Below, in pieces: positions 32,967 to 45,429 of a stretch of 64,000 nt of DNA. A program made the translations under genes and the position numbers. Source of the stretch: Cephalotus follicularis. Lineage: Eukaryota > Streptophyta > Magnoliopsida > Oxalidales > Cephalotaceae. The DNA lies in assembly GCA_001972305.1 (NCBI GenBank), contig BDDD01000353.1, positions 388,844 to 452,843 on the forward strand, written 5' to 3'. The notes below the pieces were generated by a model. The model worked only from the letters and a program-made list of their open reading frames with translations. It was not told the origin of the DNA and searched no databases. How positions within the stretch are numbered: position 1 is the stretch's first letter; each line of letters starts with the position of its first letter.

Positions 32967-34491
32967 ATCCATTTTAACTATAATTTGACTTTGATTTCAG
33001 TTTTGGTGGCTGTTTTGGAATGATTATTGTGTTTGAATATTAAGTTTAATTCCCTCCCTTGGTTGTTTTATGAATATGCAATTGGATTGTGAAGTGTGTT
33101 GTGTGTGGGTCGGACCTAATTTGCGAACTAGTGTCGTGGATCGACTAGTGGACTGTTTTTGGGTCTGGAAATGTGTACTGGGGGCTGTTTAGTAGTGGAA
33201 AGCAAAATAGGCTCCTAAGTACAGTTACGGATCATTGACAGAGCATTGGAAGGTCAACAGCCTGGGTTACAAGGTGTTACGAGTAGATGCGCGCAAAATG
33301 CACGTGTGCAGAATTTTTCTGCACATAGTTTCCTGTATGATTTTACCTGCTGTTAGGCGGGTGGGCAGCAGAACTGCTACTGCCTGTAGGGCGGCAGGTG
33401 TGCTAGCATGAAAGCCATGCGTTATGGGCATAAACTTGACGCACCTAGACGCGTAGTTCGCGTATGGAATGTAAATAACGCACGTGCAGAATACACTGTG
33501 CAGACGTGCGGGGCACATAGTGCATGGGACGCACATGGTGCATATGCACACATGCATTGTTTTTGAAAAACTTTTGAAAAGTAATATATTTTTTCCTTAA
33601 ACCAAGGGGAACTAGGTTTTAATTAATCTAGTATGAGTTTTACTGGAACATCGGCGCACTAGTTAAAATTATTTCGATTAGCCATCGGAAATTGAAATTA
33701 TTTGTGTTTATTTAAAAGTCTATATTAGATGTAGATATTAAATGTCTTATGCATGATGGTAGGCTAAGGGACTTGACCTAGATTTTGGTTTCTTTCGTGG
33801 ATGTTTAATTTTATTTATTGCTTTAATGGTATATTTGGTTTGTAATAAGGTTGTCTACGTGCACCATTTTTCTTATCTTTTATTTCCTCTCTAGGATATG
33901 ATATCTTCTCCCTCTAATTTGCATTTTTAATCTTTAAAATTCAAATGTATTTTTTAGAAATTTCTTTTTGTAATCAAAGCGAGGAGGAAGAAGAGGAAGA
34001 TGAAGAAAATTACACGACCACTGAAGGTCATGTATGCATGGTGCCCTTTGGAATAAAATAGAATTAAATAGTTCACCTAGGAGACTGAGTGATCGTATTG
34101 GCTCATGCGGATCACTTATAGTTTTAGTCCCTAGCCAGGCCATTTTATTTCTATGTTGGACATAGGTTGCATGAGATGGATGGTCCAAAAACGTCAAGCA
34201 TGCTCACCCGTAATTAATTGGAATTGGCTAAGATAACCAATGAATTAATTAAATGCTTGGTAATTTAAAATGTGAGACCCAAATTCTTCCAGTTTTTTCA
34301 AATAATAAGTCTTAACACCAGGGACACAAGTTAGTGAACCAACGTGGCCTTCTATGATCTCATTGAATGGCGTGGACATACTGTAGACTGTCATGGTATA
34401 GCTGAGGTACAATAGTATGACCATTGCTATGTCAATTGTAGTACTAGGCACTGCAAGGAAATAGCTATGTTTTGGCACTTGGACACGTACA
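32967..34491 (+). other. Element Z1: leader, first segment
   Basis: Non-coding. It is homologous in inverted orientation to the Z2 leader (for example the GACTTGACCTAG and GGACCATCCATCTCATGCA words against 54890 and 54515), and so to W. The sequence stops at the GTACA target site of Y1. The segment 33280-33560 carries short palindromes. Confidence 0.8.
33280..33560. repeat. Palindrome-rich segment of the Z1 leader
   Basis: Contains GTGCATATGCAC (33538-33549, perfect), an 8-bp hairpin GTGCAGAA-TTT-TTCTGCAC (33306-33324), GCACGTGC and ACGCGT, and many GTGCA/TGCAC words. It sits in the position where W and Z2 carry TCGA-core arrays but does not share their motif. A Cys-rich open frame on the minus strand is a by-product. 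Confidence 0.65.
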
Positions 34492-36438
34492 TGTTGTGAA
34501 GGCTCAAATGCGGAATGGTCCAATTATGCACTTAGGGTTTAGGGTTAGAGTTCAAAATTTTCATCTAACTAGTCACCAAGCAATGTGACATTCTAAAACC
34601 CTGTGTCCACAATTGTCTTAATAAGGCCAAGGATCTTCTAATGTAGCTTTCAATTGAACAAATCTTGAATTCCAAGCAAGGAGAGGGCACGGGTTGGACC
34701 TAGGGTTTCACTAACCCTAGCTTTGGTCATTCAAAGAAATGGGCTAGGGTTTACACACCAAAGCCCTATTTCATCACCTCCAAACACTAAACTCTAAAAA
34801 CCCAAAACCTTTAAGTTTGTTGGGGGTCCCATAAAATAGAATTAGGGTTTGGCTAGGGTACACAAACCCTAGCTTGAACTGAATGCATCAAGCATCATAA
34901 CCACAAAAGTCTTCTACTCCTTCCTTGATGTGCTCCCTCTACACTTTAAATCCAAGCCCCAATATTCTCCAAAATGGCTCCATAACTCACGACCAAGAGG
35001 ACCCAAAAGGGTTGGAGGCTTAAGTGTTTAAATCCTAAACTAAAACTCACCATAAGTAAAGATAGGATGCAAGGTGCAAACTATCTCCACCAATTGTGAG
35101 ATTGGAGGGTAAGAGGAGGTTGTTTTGTTCTTCTCTCTTTAAGAGCTTCAAGCTCTTTTATTTTCTCTAATAGAAGAGAAGGGAGACGACAAAAGAAGAG
35201 AGAGGGAAAGAGAGCTTCTACAGATTAGAGATAAAAAGAATGAGAGAAGGATTAGTGTGCAAAGCAAGTCATGACTTAAGTATAAACTTAAGTTACAAAA
35301 TATCTCATTGTCTTAACTCTCAAGTAATGAGACTTTTCTTACTTTTATACTTTCTCCCTTTCTCTCATCACATGGCCGACACCTTTTGAGGCAAAACAAA
35401 TGCCAAGCCTTATCCCATGTAGTGTAAAGAACACACCATTGAAAACTCAATAATGGTAGGCTATGGACTATGTATTTGGGCACACATTGGGCTGGCCACT
35501 TCATAGGCATATTTAAGGCCCAATTTCGGCCCATAATGGAATATAAAATCCCAAGCCCACAAGCCTTTAAGCTCTCTCTCCCAATAAATTCCCAATGCAC
35601 ATATTAGTTAAAAAAACAACCTTTTGCTCAGAATAATCTATTATGGTGATGCTTATACTCACTTCAAAAGAAGTGACATATGTCCAACAAACAAAATGTT
35701 CTCTAGCAAAGTAACATATCCTAGATGCTAACCTCTCACTAAATGTCATGTCTCCTGACATATCAACATGTTACAAAATCAGGTGGGACCCGAAAGCCTG
35801 GTTTGATTTCGGTACAATGATAAATTTCTCAGAACATCCCGGAGTTCTGGTACGACCATCCTAATAGTCCCTGACTATCAAAATAGCCCCGGTATGATTC
35901 CCAATCATCCCCTAGATCCATGGACTGAAGTTCCACGTCTATCAATCATTCGCTAGTTAACCAGCACTTTATTATGTCATCGGTTTATGTGTGATGTATC
36001 CCTTATCATACTTGGCTGTAACGACGGCCTAGGGTTTGGATCAATGTCAACCCTAGGTAAAGCCGCGATAACTATGAATCTATGAATGTACCGAGACTAT
36101 CGGCAGACCTTCCCTGAAATCTCCCCTGAAATCCCATTTCCAGCCTGCCTACACATGGCAAGGATTTTAGTCTACAACGGTCACAGATGTTATAGAGCCT
36201 TCAGCCTCATTACGGGTATGAAGATCCCATGTTGCGCACTCGCCCATACATCTCAATGCAGCTTTCACAACGGCCAAAGAAAACCCTTTTGTCAGCTCAT
36301 GGCAAGAGCTAGGGAAGGAAAAAACCAAAGCCAAGCGGTCACTACACAATGCATGCCAGCCGCACAGGTCTAAGAAAACAACGCATGTCACGTATGGCCT
36401 ACTAGTCACCATCGACTATACACTACTGAGACTATAGG

Positions 36439-38915
36439 TGTCACACCCTGAACCCCAAGGAAGACCCCAAGTTTCAACACGTGGCCGGTCCGTCCATACA
36501 ATCCATCACATACATAGCATCATACTCCAAAATATGCTACAAATTTAAAACTTTAATATACAACATGCATGCGGAAGAAAATCATTCAATAGATGAACCC
36601 AGCCATAATCATAAAATCAACATATATATCTTAAGCGCTGCCAAAAGCTGGCAGGTCAATAGCTGAAATACAAAAAGCCTCTTATACATCAAGCCTTTTT
36701 TATACAAGGTAGGTCACAAATTTGAGCCATTAGCCAAGATCTGCCTGGGAAGTCCGATCCGTCTCGATCTGCCTCACGTCGAAGCATCACCTGTACCTGA
36801 CCCATTACGAGAATTGGTCAGCAACTCATAGCTGTGCAGACTATACTATATGCTATGAAATGTAGTAGTTATACAGATATATACATGCATTACATGTGAA
36901 ATGCATGAATGCCAATTATGGACGGCGTCAGTATACCAACCGTCCCTAAGCGGTGGTATACTTGGCTCATCCTAATCACATTAAAGGTCATAAGCGTGCA
37001 GACACTTCATAAAACAATCTATAACCATCCATGGGGACAATCAATCCATAGGGTCAAGTACTCATCTGCCTCTTCGGCCTGAGATAGTACCCCCACCGTC
37101 TATACACCCTTCGTGCCATAGCCGTGTAGGGTATAGGATAACACCGGTCACATAATCCATACCATACCATAATGCTAGTCTCGAAGGTACTAGCCCATAA
37201 TACTAGTCCCAAAGGTACTAGTCCATAATAGAGATCTCTGTAAGCCATGCAATATCCATGCCATACCATATCCATCAACAATGTGGTGATCCCCGTAGGT
37301 TCACCCAAAAAGGGAGGATTACTATATCCATAATAAGTGGCCTACACCCATAATTTTTCATGATAAAACTAAAGATTATGAATGGGTTATCCCTTTAAGT
37401 CTCATCCATAACAAACCATCAATCATAACAATACCATACCCGTAGCCCATAACCATATTTCTATTTAAAGGTAGGGACCTAACCATAAAGGATCACTTAG
37501 GATCCATCCATCAAAACCATTTTCAAAAACCATTTTCCATAACCATATTTCCATGACCATTTTCCATAACTATTTTCTTGGTCCCTATCGGAGTTGTAAA
37601 AACAATGGAGAGGAAGTCCAACTAGGAAATCTACGTCCAGATGTCCCAATTGAGCTATCCTAACCATTTTTGAAAACCATTTGTATAAAACCCCTTTTGA
37701 TGAAACTTTATTTAAAGAATCACTTGAAAGTTGATTTGAAAATTAAAAGATGTTAAAAAAGGATTCACATAGGCTACAAGGCCTTAGGGAGGCTTCCTAT
37801 GGAATCCATTTGAAGATAAAAGCGTTTGGGTTAAAAACAGTGTAGTTTGGTTGAAACAGGGTGCTAGGCGTCGACGGTTAGCATCTAAGCATCGACGCTT
37901 TTGTGCTAGGCATCGACGGTTAAGGTGTTGTGCCTTAAGCGTTGACGCATGCACTAAGCGTCAGCCATTTACAACACATAAGGCGATGACACTTTAACCG
38001 AAAGCGTTGACGGTTTGTCCATTTTCCCTTAAGCGTTTACAAGTTCCATATTTCGCGTCAACGTGTTGCGTTGATTAGCACACAAAACGCAAGGGATAAC
38101 ATAAGGCGTCGACGCTCAAACTGGGCGTCGACGTGCTGGGCACTGAAGAACACGTCGACATGCAAGATGAACACATTGACGCGCTGGATTTTCTCAACAT
38201 TGTAAAAATCGATTAAAACTCATTTAAACTGTTTAAAATTCGATTAGAAGGAAGATATAAGCCTCAAACATCAATTAAAACTCAAAAATAACTTTTAAAA
38301 CATTTAAATCCATTCCCATATCCCTTAGATAGAGAGAAAACAAAAATTGGGTAAAAAGTCTCAACTCTCTAATTTCTCTCAAATCTCCATTTCAATCCGT
38401 TATATACCATACCCGGTACCCTAAACCATCTATCTAACATGTAACCATCAATCCATAACCATACCATCATGCAAATCCATCACAATATGAAGATCAAAGC
38501 ATATGTAGAACCTACCTCAAATTGATTGAGAACAGAGAATAAGCTGCTTGAATCCTTGTTCTGTTTCTCCCTTCAGGTTCTATACTCTTCCACGATCGCA
38601 ACGACTCCTTCTTTACTCGATTTCGCCCACTTTCTCTCTCTAACTCACTATCTCTCTAGAATTGGAACAAGAAATGAAAATGAGAATGAAAGAGTTGAAT
38701 CACCTATATATAGATATAGGCCCCTTTAGGCAAAAATCTCAAAAGCTACGATCAGGTTCAATTGAACCCCCACTACCCATAAACAGACATAAAAAGAGAA
38801 AATACCATATATTATATACAATCCATATCATCCATCAATAAAATATTGTACAATACCATATATAAGTATAAACAAAATACATACAATTTCGTACATCTAG
38901 AATTCGAGGCTTACA
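36439..38915 (-). mobile_element. X1: solo LTR of a gypsy-like family
   Basis: 2477 bases, plus-strand ends TGTCACACCC and GGCTTACA, flanked by perfect duplications ATAGG (36434-36438 and 38916-38920). The minus strand has a TATA-like CTATATATAGG near 38703-38713 and, about 550 bases downstream, a TCGA-core array. The ends and length resemble the LTRs of G1-G3, so a chromovirus origin is likely; no internal sequence is left to prove it. Confidence 0.92.
37866..38180. repeat. TCGA-core motif array in X1
   Basis: Units include GGCGTCGACGGTTAGC, AAGCATCGACGCTT, GGCATCGACGGTTA, AGGCGTCGACGCTC, GGGCGTCGACGTGC and CACGTCGACATGC, with decayed ones between. Relative to the TATA-like box it lies downstream, in the transcribed part. 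Confidence 0.85.
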
Positions 38916-39414
38916 ATAGGAATCCTATTGACACAGGTAATGACATTCCAAATAGGTTTCTTATGGTGGGTCGGTTCAGTGACATGCTTCCCAGTATGAA
39001 CCCCGCATCAGCTTTAGGGTAAACCCAAATGACAATGAGATAATCCATCCTCCTATGACCTGAAAGCAAGCGTAATACGATAAGTCTATGCGGTTCAACA
39101 ATTGCCCAAAGAAAGTGAACCTATGACTTGGAACATTTTGTTAGAAGGGACTAAGGATCTCATTCTCATAACCTCCCAGGCACGAGATCCAACCCCTCGA
39201 ACGACAGGGCGCTATATGTGTATTCAGTTGATGTATTAATCAATATGATCCATAGTTATGGTTTGGGATATTACATATAACAGATGCCATTTTTATAGAA
39301 ATATGAACATAAAACATAAATGGAACTAAGAATATATAGACATGGAGTGTAACATATGTATAGTACATATTAATGCAGCCACCTCGTGGCTTGCAGGGAC
39401 ACCCCTATCTAATA

Positions 39415-39683
39415 GTACACATGTGGGTGTTTCAAAATGAGCCCATATCTTTGAGGATTGTGAGTATGGACTTATACTGGCTCTAATGGTTTGTCGAGTT
39501 ATAGCCGAGACCATACTAAGCTGGTAGGCAGAATCTATGATTGGATCTTACACAGAGAGTGTGTGACCCTGCGCAGTGTAAATTGGTGAGCGAGCCTACC
39601 TATCTAAGGTATTATGGTTTTTCAAGCTATAGCGGAGGCCATAATATGCTAGATAGATTCTAATCCCCACTAGGAGGTTCAAC
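39415..39683 (+). other. Element Z1: leader, second segment
   Basis: Matches in inverted orientation 53945-54200 of the Z2 leader (TTACACAG..GAGTGTGTGACCC region and ATTATGGTTT..GCTATAG region). It begins with the GTACA duplication of Y1 and ends with TCAAC, the target of Y2. Confidence 0.85.
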
Positions 39684-41017
39684 TGTTAGATAGGAGTGTC
39701 CATGCATGCCATGAAGTGGTTGCATGCGTGTATATAAACACTCATGATTTATAACATTCTTAATTTCTTTCATGTTTCATGTGCAAATTATATTCAAAAA
39801 TGGCATTTAGCTATATGTACATCCTTGACCGTTACTACGGATCAGTTAATCACCATATTAACTAAATAAACATATAGTGCCCTATCGATAAAGTGCTGGA
39901 TCTCGTGCCAGGGAGTTTATGAGAATGAGATCCTTACTCCTTTCTGAAAAAATGTTCCAAGTCATAGGTTCACTTTCATAGGGCAATTGATGAATCGGAC
40001 AGACTTGCCGTGTTATGCTTGCTCCCAGGTGTTAGTGGAGGATGGACTCTCTCATTGCCATTTGGGTTTACCCTAAAGCTGATGCGGGGTGCGTGCTAGA
40101 GAGCATGACACTGAACCGACCCACCGTAGGAAGATTGTCTTGGATGGTCAATACCTATGTCGATAGGATTCTTATTGTCTCAGTAGTGTATAGTCAGAGA
40201 AGACTAGTAGGCCATACGTGACTTGCGTTGTGTCCTCAGACTTAAGCGGCTGGCATGCATTATGTAGTAACCGCTTGACTTTGATTTCTGCCTTCTCCAG
40301 CTCTCATCACGAGCTAGAAAAAGGGTTGTCATTGGGCCTTGTGGGAGCTGCATTGGGATGTATGGTCGAGTGCGTATTGAGGGTGATCGGCTCTATAAGA
40401 TATTTTGTCCATTGTAGACTTAAAGACCTGGCCAAGAAGAGGCAGACTGGAGATGGGGTTTCCGGGTAAGGTTTGCCGCTAGTCTTAGTGCAGATAAGGA
40501 TTTATAATTATCACAGAATTACCCGGGGTGACATTCATCCAAACCTTAGTTTGCGGTCAGAGATATGCATGACGAAGGATACATGACACAAAAGCCAATG
40601 ACAGGATAAAGTACCGATTAACCGGCTAACGGATGATAGACGTGAAGGCCCACAGATCCGAGGGAAGATTGGATATCATACAGGGGCTGTTCTGATAGTT
40701 TGTGACTATTAGGATTGTTGTACCAGGACTTAGGGATGTTCTGAGAAATTTATCACTGTACCAGGAACCAACCGAACTTTTGGGTCCCACCTGATTTTAG
40801 AATAGGTTGACATGTGTGGGACACATGTCATTTAGTGAGAGATTAGCATCGGGGAGATGCTACTTTGCTAGTGAACATTTTGTTTGCTGAACGTGTGTCA
40901 CTTCTCTTGGAGTGAGTTCAAGCATCACCATAATAGAATGTTCCATACCAAGGGTTGTTTGTTTTAACAGATGAGTACATAGAGTATTTATTTATTGAGA
41001 GAGCTTAAAGATGGATT

Positions 41018-41390
41018 CTGTGAAGGTAGACCTCGCATCGAAGGTCAGACCTCAAACTCAGACCACATAGCAAAAGTCAGACCTCAGAGGTCGTTGGCAG
41101 ACCTCAGAGGCAGAGGTCAGACCTTAGGGGTTATTGGCAGACCTCAGAGGCAGAGGGCAGACCTCGGGGGTCATTGGTGGACCTCAGACGCAGAGGGTAG
41201 ACCTTATAGGGTAGAGGTTAGACCTCAATGGTAGAGATCAGATCTCAGACCTCAAAGCTCAGAGTTCATGGTAAGACGTCAGTGGAAGAGGTTAAAGCTC
41301 ATACTTCTTTGACAGAGCTGGGAGCTCGATGTACGAAGTCAGACTTCGGAACTCAAATGCAGACCTCGGGGGCCAGAGTCTGTAAGCTTA
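41018..41390. repeat. GACCTC minisatellite upstream of the Y2 promoter
   Basis: About fifteen degenerate units of the type GGCAGACCTCAGAGGCAGA, with a higher-order period near 48 in the middle. Many units are near-palindromes, for example GACCTCAGAGGTC (41080-41092). It ends about 60 bases before the TATA box. Neither Y1 nor the Z1 LTR has it. Confidence 0.85.
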
Positions 41391-41418
41391 AGGGAAAGCT
41401 TATATGAGATATTTAATG

Positions 41419-41458
41419 ATGAGTCATCAGCCATATGATGAGTCATAAGGCTATAAAA
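41419..41458 (+). promoter_or_regulatory. Y2 promoter: two TGAGTCA boxes and TATA
   Basis: Two copies of GATGAGTCAT (bZIP/GCN4-type sites, the first in the palindrome TGATGAGTCATCA) lie within 30 bases, followed by TATAAAA at 41452-41458. A CT-rich stretch follows near 41545. Confidence 0.7.
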
Positions 41459-42182
41459 GAGATTTTCTTGGCATATCTTTCACAACACACTTTGTAATAT
41501 CTGTCATACGAACAAGTTTTGAACCCGTCCAAAAAGCTCTCTCTTTTCTCTTCGTCTTTATCTCTTTGTATCGTCTTCTTTCACCAGAGGACTTTGACAA
41601 AGCTTAGAGCTCTTGAGAAGATAAGAACAAACCAATCATCTCTCACCCTTCAAACTTCATTATAAGTGGAGATAGTTTTCATCCAGGATTCTATTTTTAC
41701 TTGTGTCAAAGACTAGATTAGGTCTAAACATTTTTTGGCCTTCAACGTTTCACAAAACTTGTAGCCGTTGGTTTAGGTAACAAGATTAGTGAAGACAAAA
41801 GCATGGATATAAAACTTGAGGGAACACACAAAAGTGGATGAGCAAAGAATTAGGTAATGAAATTCTAACATCCTTCTTTATGGATTTTGTGTTGATGCTT
41901 GGGTTTCGGGCTTTGTGAATTGATATTGGGGTTTTTGTGTGTAACCCTAATACCAATTTAAGGAGTGACCTATGCTAGGATTAGCGAAACCCTTGCTCCA
42001 CCCGAACCCCCTTGCTTGAGAAATTTGTTTGGTTCAATTGAAACCCTAATTATTGATCCTTGGGCATAATGAGACAATTAGTTCAAGGGCATTTCACGCA
42101 TCCGCATTTTAAAAGAAAAGAAATTTTTTTGTTTTTAGCCCTGAACCCTATATGTCCCACAGTGCATAGAGCCTTTCCAACA

Positions 42183-42296
42183 TCGACACCTCCCGAATTC
42201 CACATGGGGGTGTGAAATACGATTAGAATAGTGGGAGGAATCATAAACATTAAAGATCAAGTGTTATGGTAGTCACATAAAATATTGAAATAGATG
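42183..42296 (+). other. Element Z1: leader, third segment
   Basis: GAATTCCACATGGGGGTGTG..GATTAGAATAGTGGGAGGAA matches the Z2 leader at 53858-53930 in reverse. It ends with AGATG, the target site of X2, a few tens of bases before the expected gag start. Confidence 0.9.
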
Positions 42297-43795
42297 TGTC
42301 ATGCCCCGAACCATGGGAGAACCCCACGGCCCGACATGTGGCAACCGTCCATACAATTCATCCATATCATCATAGCATAACCAAAATACGCTATAAATTT
42401 AAACTTTAATACACCATCATGAATGCGGAACAACCATTCAAAATCATGTGTAGATAAACCCAATGATATACATATCTCAACATATATCTATAGCACTGCC
42501 ACAAGCCAGCAGGTCAATACAAATGAATTACAAACATCCATTACATGCAGTCTTATACAACTAGTCTTATACAAGGCAGGTAAAAACAGTAGGAACTGCA
42601 ATTGGAAGTTCCTTCCTAGAAGTCTGGTCTGATAGTCACTTCGATGCATCCTCTGCACTCGCTCCTAGATGTTATGCCCATTTCCAGAATGGGTCAGCCA
42701 AACACGGCTATGTAGGCAATACTATATGCAATGAAGTAAACAAATATATATACAGATATATACATGGCATATGAAATGCATGAATGCCAATTGTGGATGA
42801 CATTAGTACATCAACGGTCCCTAAGCGGTGGTATATTTAACGAGTCCTAATCATAAAAAAGATTCAATAAACACTCCATAAGTCAATCCATAAAATTCCA
42901 TGGGTACAAATAATCCGAAGGTCTGAGTACCACTCTGCCCGTCCGGCCTGAGATAGTACTTCCACCAACTACCTACCTTTTTGGGGTCTTAGCCGAGTGA
43001 GGTCGAGAGAACACTGACCATATCAACGCTAGTCCTCAATGGTCCTATCATCATGGTGTCCCCTTAGGTCTAACCATGCCATCTCATATCACTAGTCCTC
43101 AACGGTCCTGGAAATTCCAACCACAATGCGGTGATCCCATAGGTCCACCCCTAAAGGGATGTTTTCCCTACATATAATATGGTCTAACACCCATATCCTT
43201 CATGACAGAAATGAAGATTATGAATGGTTATCTCGTCAAGTCTCAAACAATAGCAAACCATTAACCCTAACCATATAAAGCCTGCAGCCCATGACCACGT
43301 AACCATTTAAATGATAGGGACCTAATCAAGGATTACGTGGAATCCATCCGTAAAAAACAATTTCCATAATGCTAGTCCTCGATGGTCCTAGCCCATAATG
43401 GTATCCTCTTTGGTCCAACCATACCATCTCACAACGCTAGTCCACAATGGTCCTAGCTCCTAATTCATTATAATTTCTTGGTTCCTATCAAAGTTATTAA
43501 AACAATGGAGAGGAGGTCCAACTAGGATATTCGCGTCCAAACTTTCAAATTGACCTAACCTAACCATTTATTGAAAACCTCTTTAAAATCCTTTTTGAAG
43601 TTTGATTTGAAGATCAATTTGTTTTAAATAAGGGTTCAATAGGTTACACAACCTTAGGGAGGCTTCCTATGGAACCCATTTTATGATAAAAGTGTTCGGT
43701 GTTGAAAAAGGGGTTGAAACCATGTTGTTTTGTGTGAAAACAGGGCATAAAGAGTCAACCATTCAGTCGAAAGCATCGACTATTTCCATAATGCC

Positions 43796-44337
43796 GGTTT
43801 GCTTCTCTACCTCATGTCAAAATTCCTTGAACCTTTCAAAAGAATCTAACTTGTGTTTCATCAGAAACACATACCCACACCGAGATAAATGATCGATAAA
43901 AGTAATGAAGTAAAGATATCCCCCACGCGCACTGACCGACATAGGTCTGTAGACGTTAGTGTGGACTAGACCCAGTATATCCACCGCCCTCTCTCCTTGA
44001 CCGGAGAAGGGAGATTTGGTCATTTTTCCAAGCAGGCAAGATTCACATGTTGGAAATGACTCCAAGTCATGGATGTTTAATAGACCATCCTTAACCAATT
44101 TTGACATCCTTGCCTCACTAGGATTACCTAATTTGTAATGCCAAGTATAGGATTGATTAATCTCATTATTCTCTCTTTGTCTTTTAGTTCCTTACTCAGT
44201 TGACAATGACATTTTGATATTAGTATTTAAAATATAAATCCCATTATTAATGCGCCCAGCACATATAAATTATGTGTCACTAGACAAAAGAGAACATCCA
44301 TTAACATCAAAATGAAGCTCCAAGCCCAATTTATAAA
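43796..44337 (-). pseudogene. Element Z2: GAG-pre-integrase and integrase N-terminal part
   Basis: Minus-strand motifs: YTWHYKLGNPSEARMSKLVK, then LESFPTCESCLLGKMTKSPF (the zinc-binding HHCC region), then the start of the catalytic core YFITFIDHLSRCGYVFLMK with the first catalytic Asp. Two stops lie upstream of the core, and a stop occurs in FKEF*HEVEKQTG. The sequence ends at about 43796, where X2 resumes. Confidence 0.9.
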
Positions 44338-44474
44338 TGTAATATCCTGATTCATTGCTTACTTGACTGATGTGTCATATGTTATGTTCGGCTTATGTTA
44401 TGTGTTATTCGGACCTTGATATTAATTTTTTTAAAACTTCTTTTGTTTCTTTTTTTTCGTTTTACATTTCCTGG

Positions 44475-44625
44475 GCGTCAAAGCGTTGACACCATTGTTT
44501 TGGCATCGACGCTTTGACACATATGTAAAGCGCTGACTCCTATGCCATTAGCATCGACGCATTAGTTAGAAAGGATTAAGCACTGACGCCTTTGAACAAC
44601 CGTCGAAGCTTCAGTCATCATTCTA
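44475..44625. repeat. TCGA-core array, G3 LTR proximal
   Basis: GGGCGTCAAAGCGTTGAC, GGCATCGACGCTTTGAC, TAGCATCGACGCATT and ACCGTCGAAGCTT, starting about 137 bases into the LTR. Confidence 0.75.
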
Positions 44626-45429
44626 AATTTTTTTGGACGGTGGCTTCATTTTGGAAATGGGATTCTGGCATAAAACCCGATTTTTGTTTTCCTTATGTGA
44701 TTAACACGTTTTCAGTACTTATGGTATGGTTTTAATCCACAGATTTTTGCCTTTAAAATACTCGGTTTCTCTTTTTAAACTTCATGATCTACACAATTTT
44801 TACAAAACTAGAAAAACCCTATGCATATTTTCATCAAACCAAAACAGTCACCTCTCTCTTCTGATCTTCATCATTTTTGGCGTCATTTCGAGGTACTTTC
44901 TGAACAAAAATTTTAGTTTTCATTATGTAGTTTCGTTATAAATCATTAGTTTGTATTAAAAACATGCTAAAATCCATTTTGATTATGATTTTAGGAGCTT
45001 GTTTTAAGTTGTGTAAAAACTAGAAAATATGTTTTAACAATAGTTATTGTTTCATGTCATCTTTATACGAATATGTTTATGCATAGAAATGATATACTGT
45101 ACGTTGTAACCATAAAAGACATATTTTACAACTTACATACTACGGTTTTACCATATTATTGTTCATGATTTTTGTAAGATATTAGAAAACATGTCTTCAT
45201 GTTGCTATTAATATATGTAACTTGCATTTTGTATATGTTCATGCATTGAAGTTATTATAGTGGTATTAACAAGCATAAAAAAGCCATGTTTTAAGTCTTA
45301 CATATTACTGCTCCATGTTGAGAAACTGGGTTTTATACATGTTTTACAATCCCAAACGATGACCCCAGTGCATAAAGAAAACTGTTTTTGGCCTTGCATG
45401 TGTTTAAGCGTCATCAGTTTTTTGTTTTG

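Larger units (their letters stand above)
34492..39414 (-). mobile_element. Y1: solo copia LTR, minus strand, containing X1
   Basis: A lone LTR flanked by the perfect 5-bp duplication GTACA (34487-34491 and 39415-39419). Without X1 it is about 2441 bases long, close to the Z1 LTR (2415) and Y2 (2499). Minus-strand start TATTAGATAGGGG (TG mutated to TA), end CTTCACAACA. The first roughly 1.3 kb on the minus strand (39414-38921 and 36438-35590) mirrors Y2; the rest differs. Solo LTRs arise by recombination between the two LTRs of an element. Confidence 0.9.
39684..42182 (+). mobile_element. Y2: solo copia LTR, plus strand
   Basis: 2499 bases, from TGTTAGATAGGAG to CTTTCCAACA, flanked by TCAAC (39679-39683) and TCGAC (42183-42187), a duplication with one mismatch. 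The first roughly 1.3 kb matches Y1 in inverse orientation and Z1 directly. The second half differs from both and carries a minisatellite (41018-41390), two bZIP-type boxes and a TATA box. Confidence 0.9.

Noticed and set aside
33267..33557. Cys-rich 96-codon frame on the minus strand (MHVCICTMCVPC).
   Set aside because: It is a translation of the GTGCA/TGCAC motif block in the Z1 leader, with no signal of a real gene.
34808..34830. Possible left end of Y1 at TGTTGGGGGTCCC (34818).
   Set aside because: Its flank does not match the right flank. The end at 34492 gives a perfect GTACA duplication and a length close to Y2.
41018..41390. Regularly spaced repeats that could suggest a CRISPR array.
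   Set aside because: Units are degenerate, spacers are repetitive themselves, and the context is a plant LTR promoter with no cas genes.
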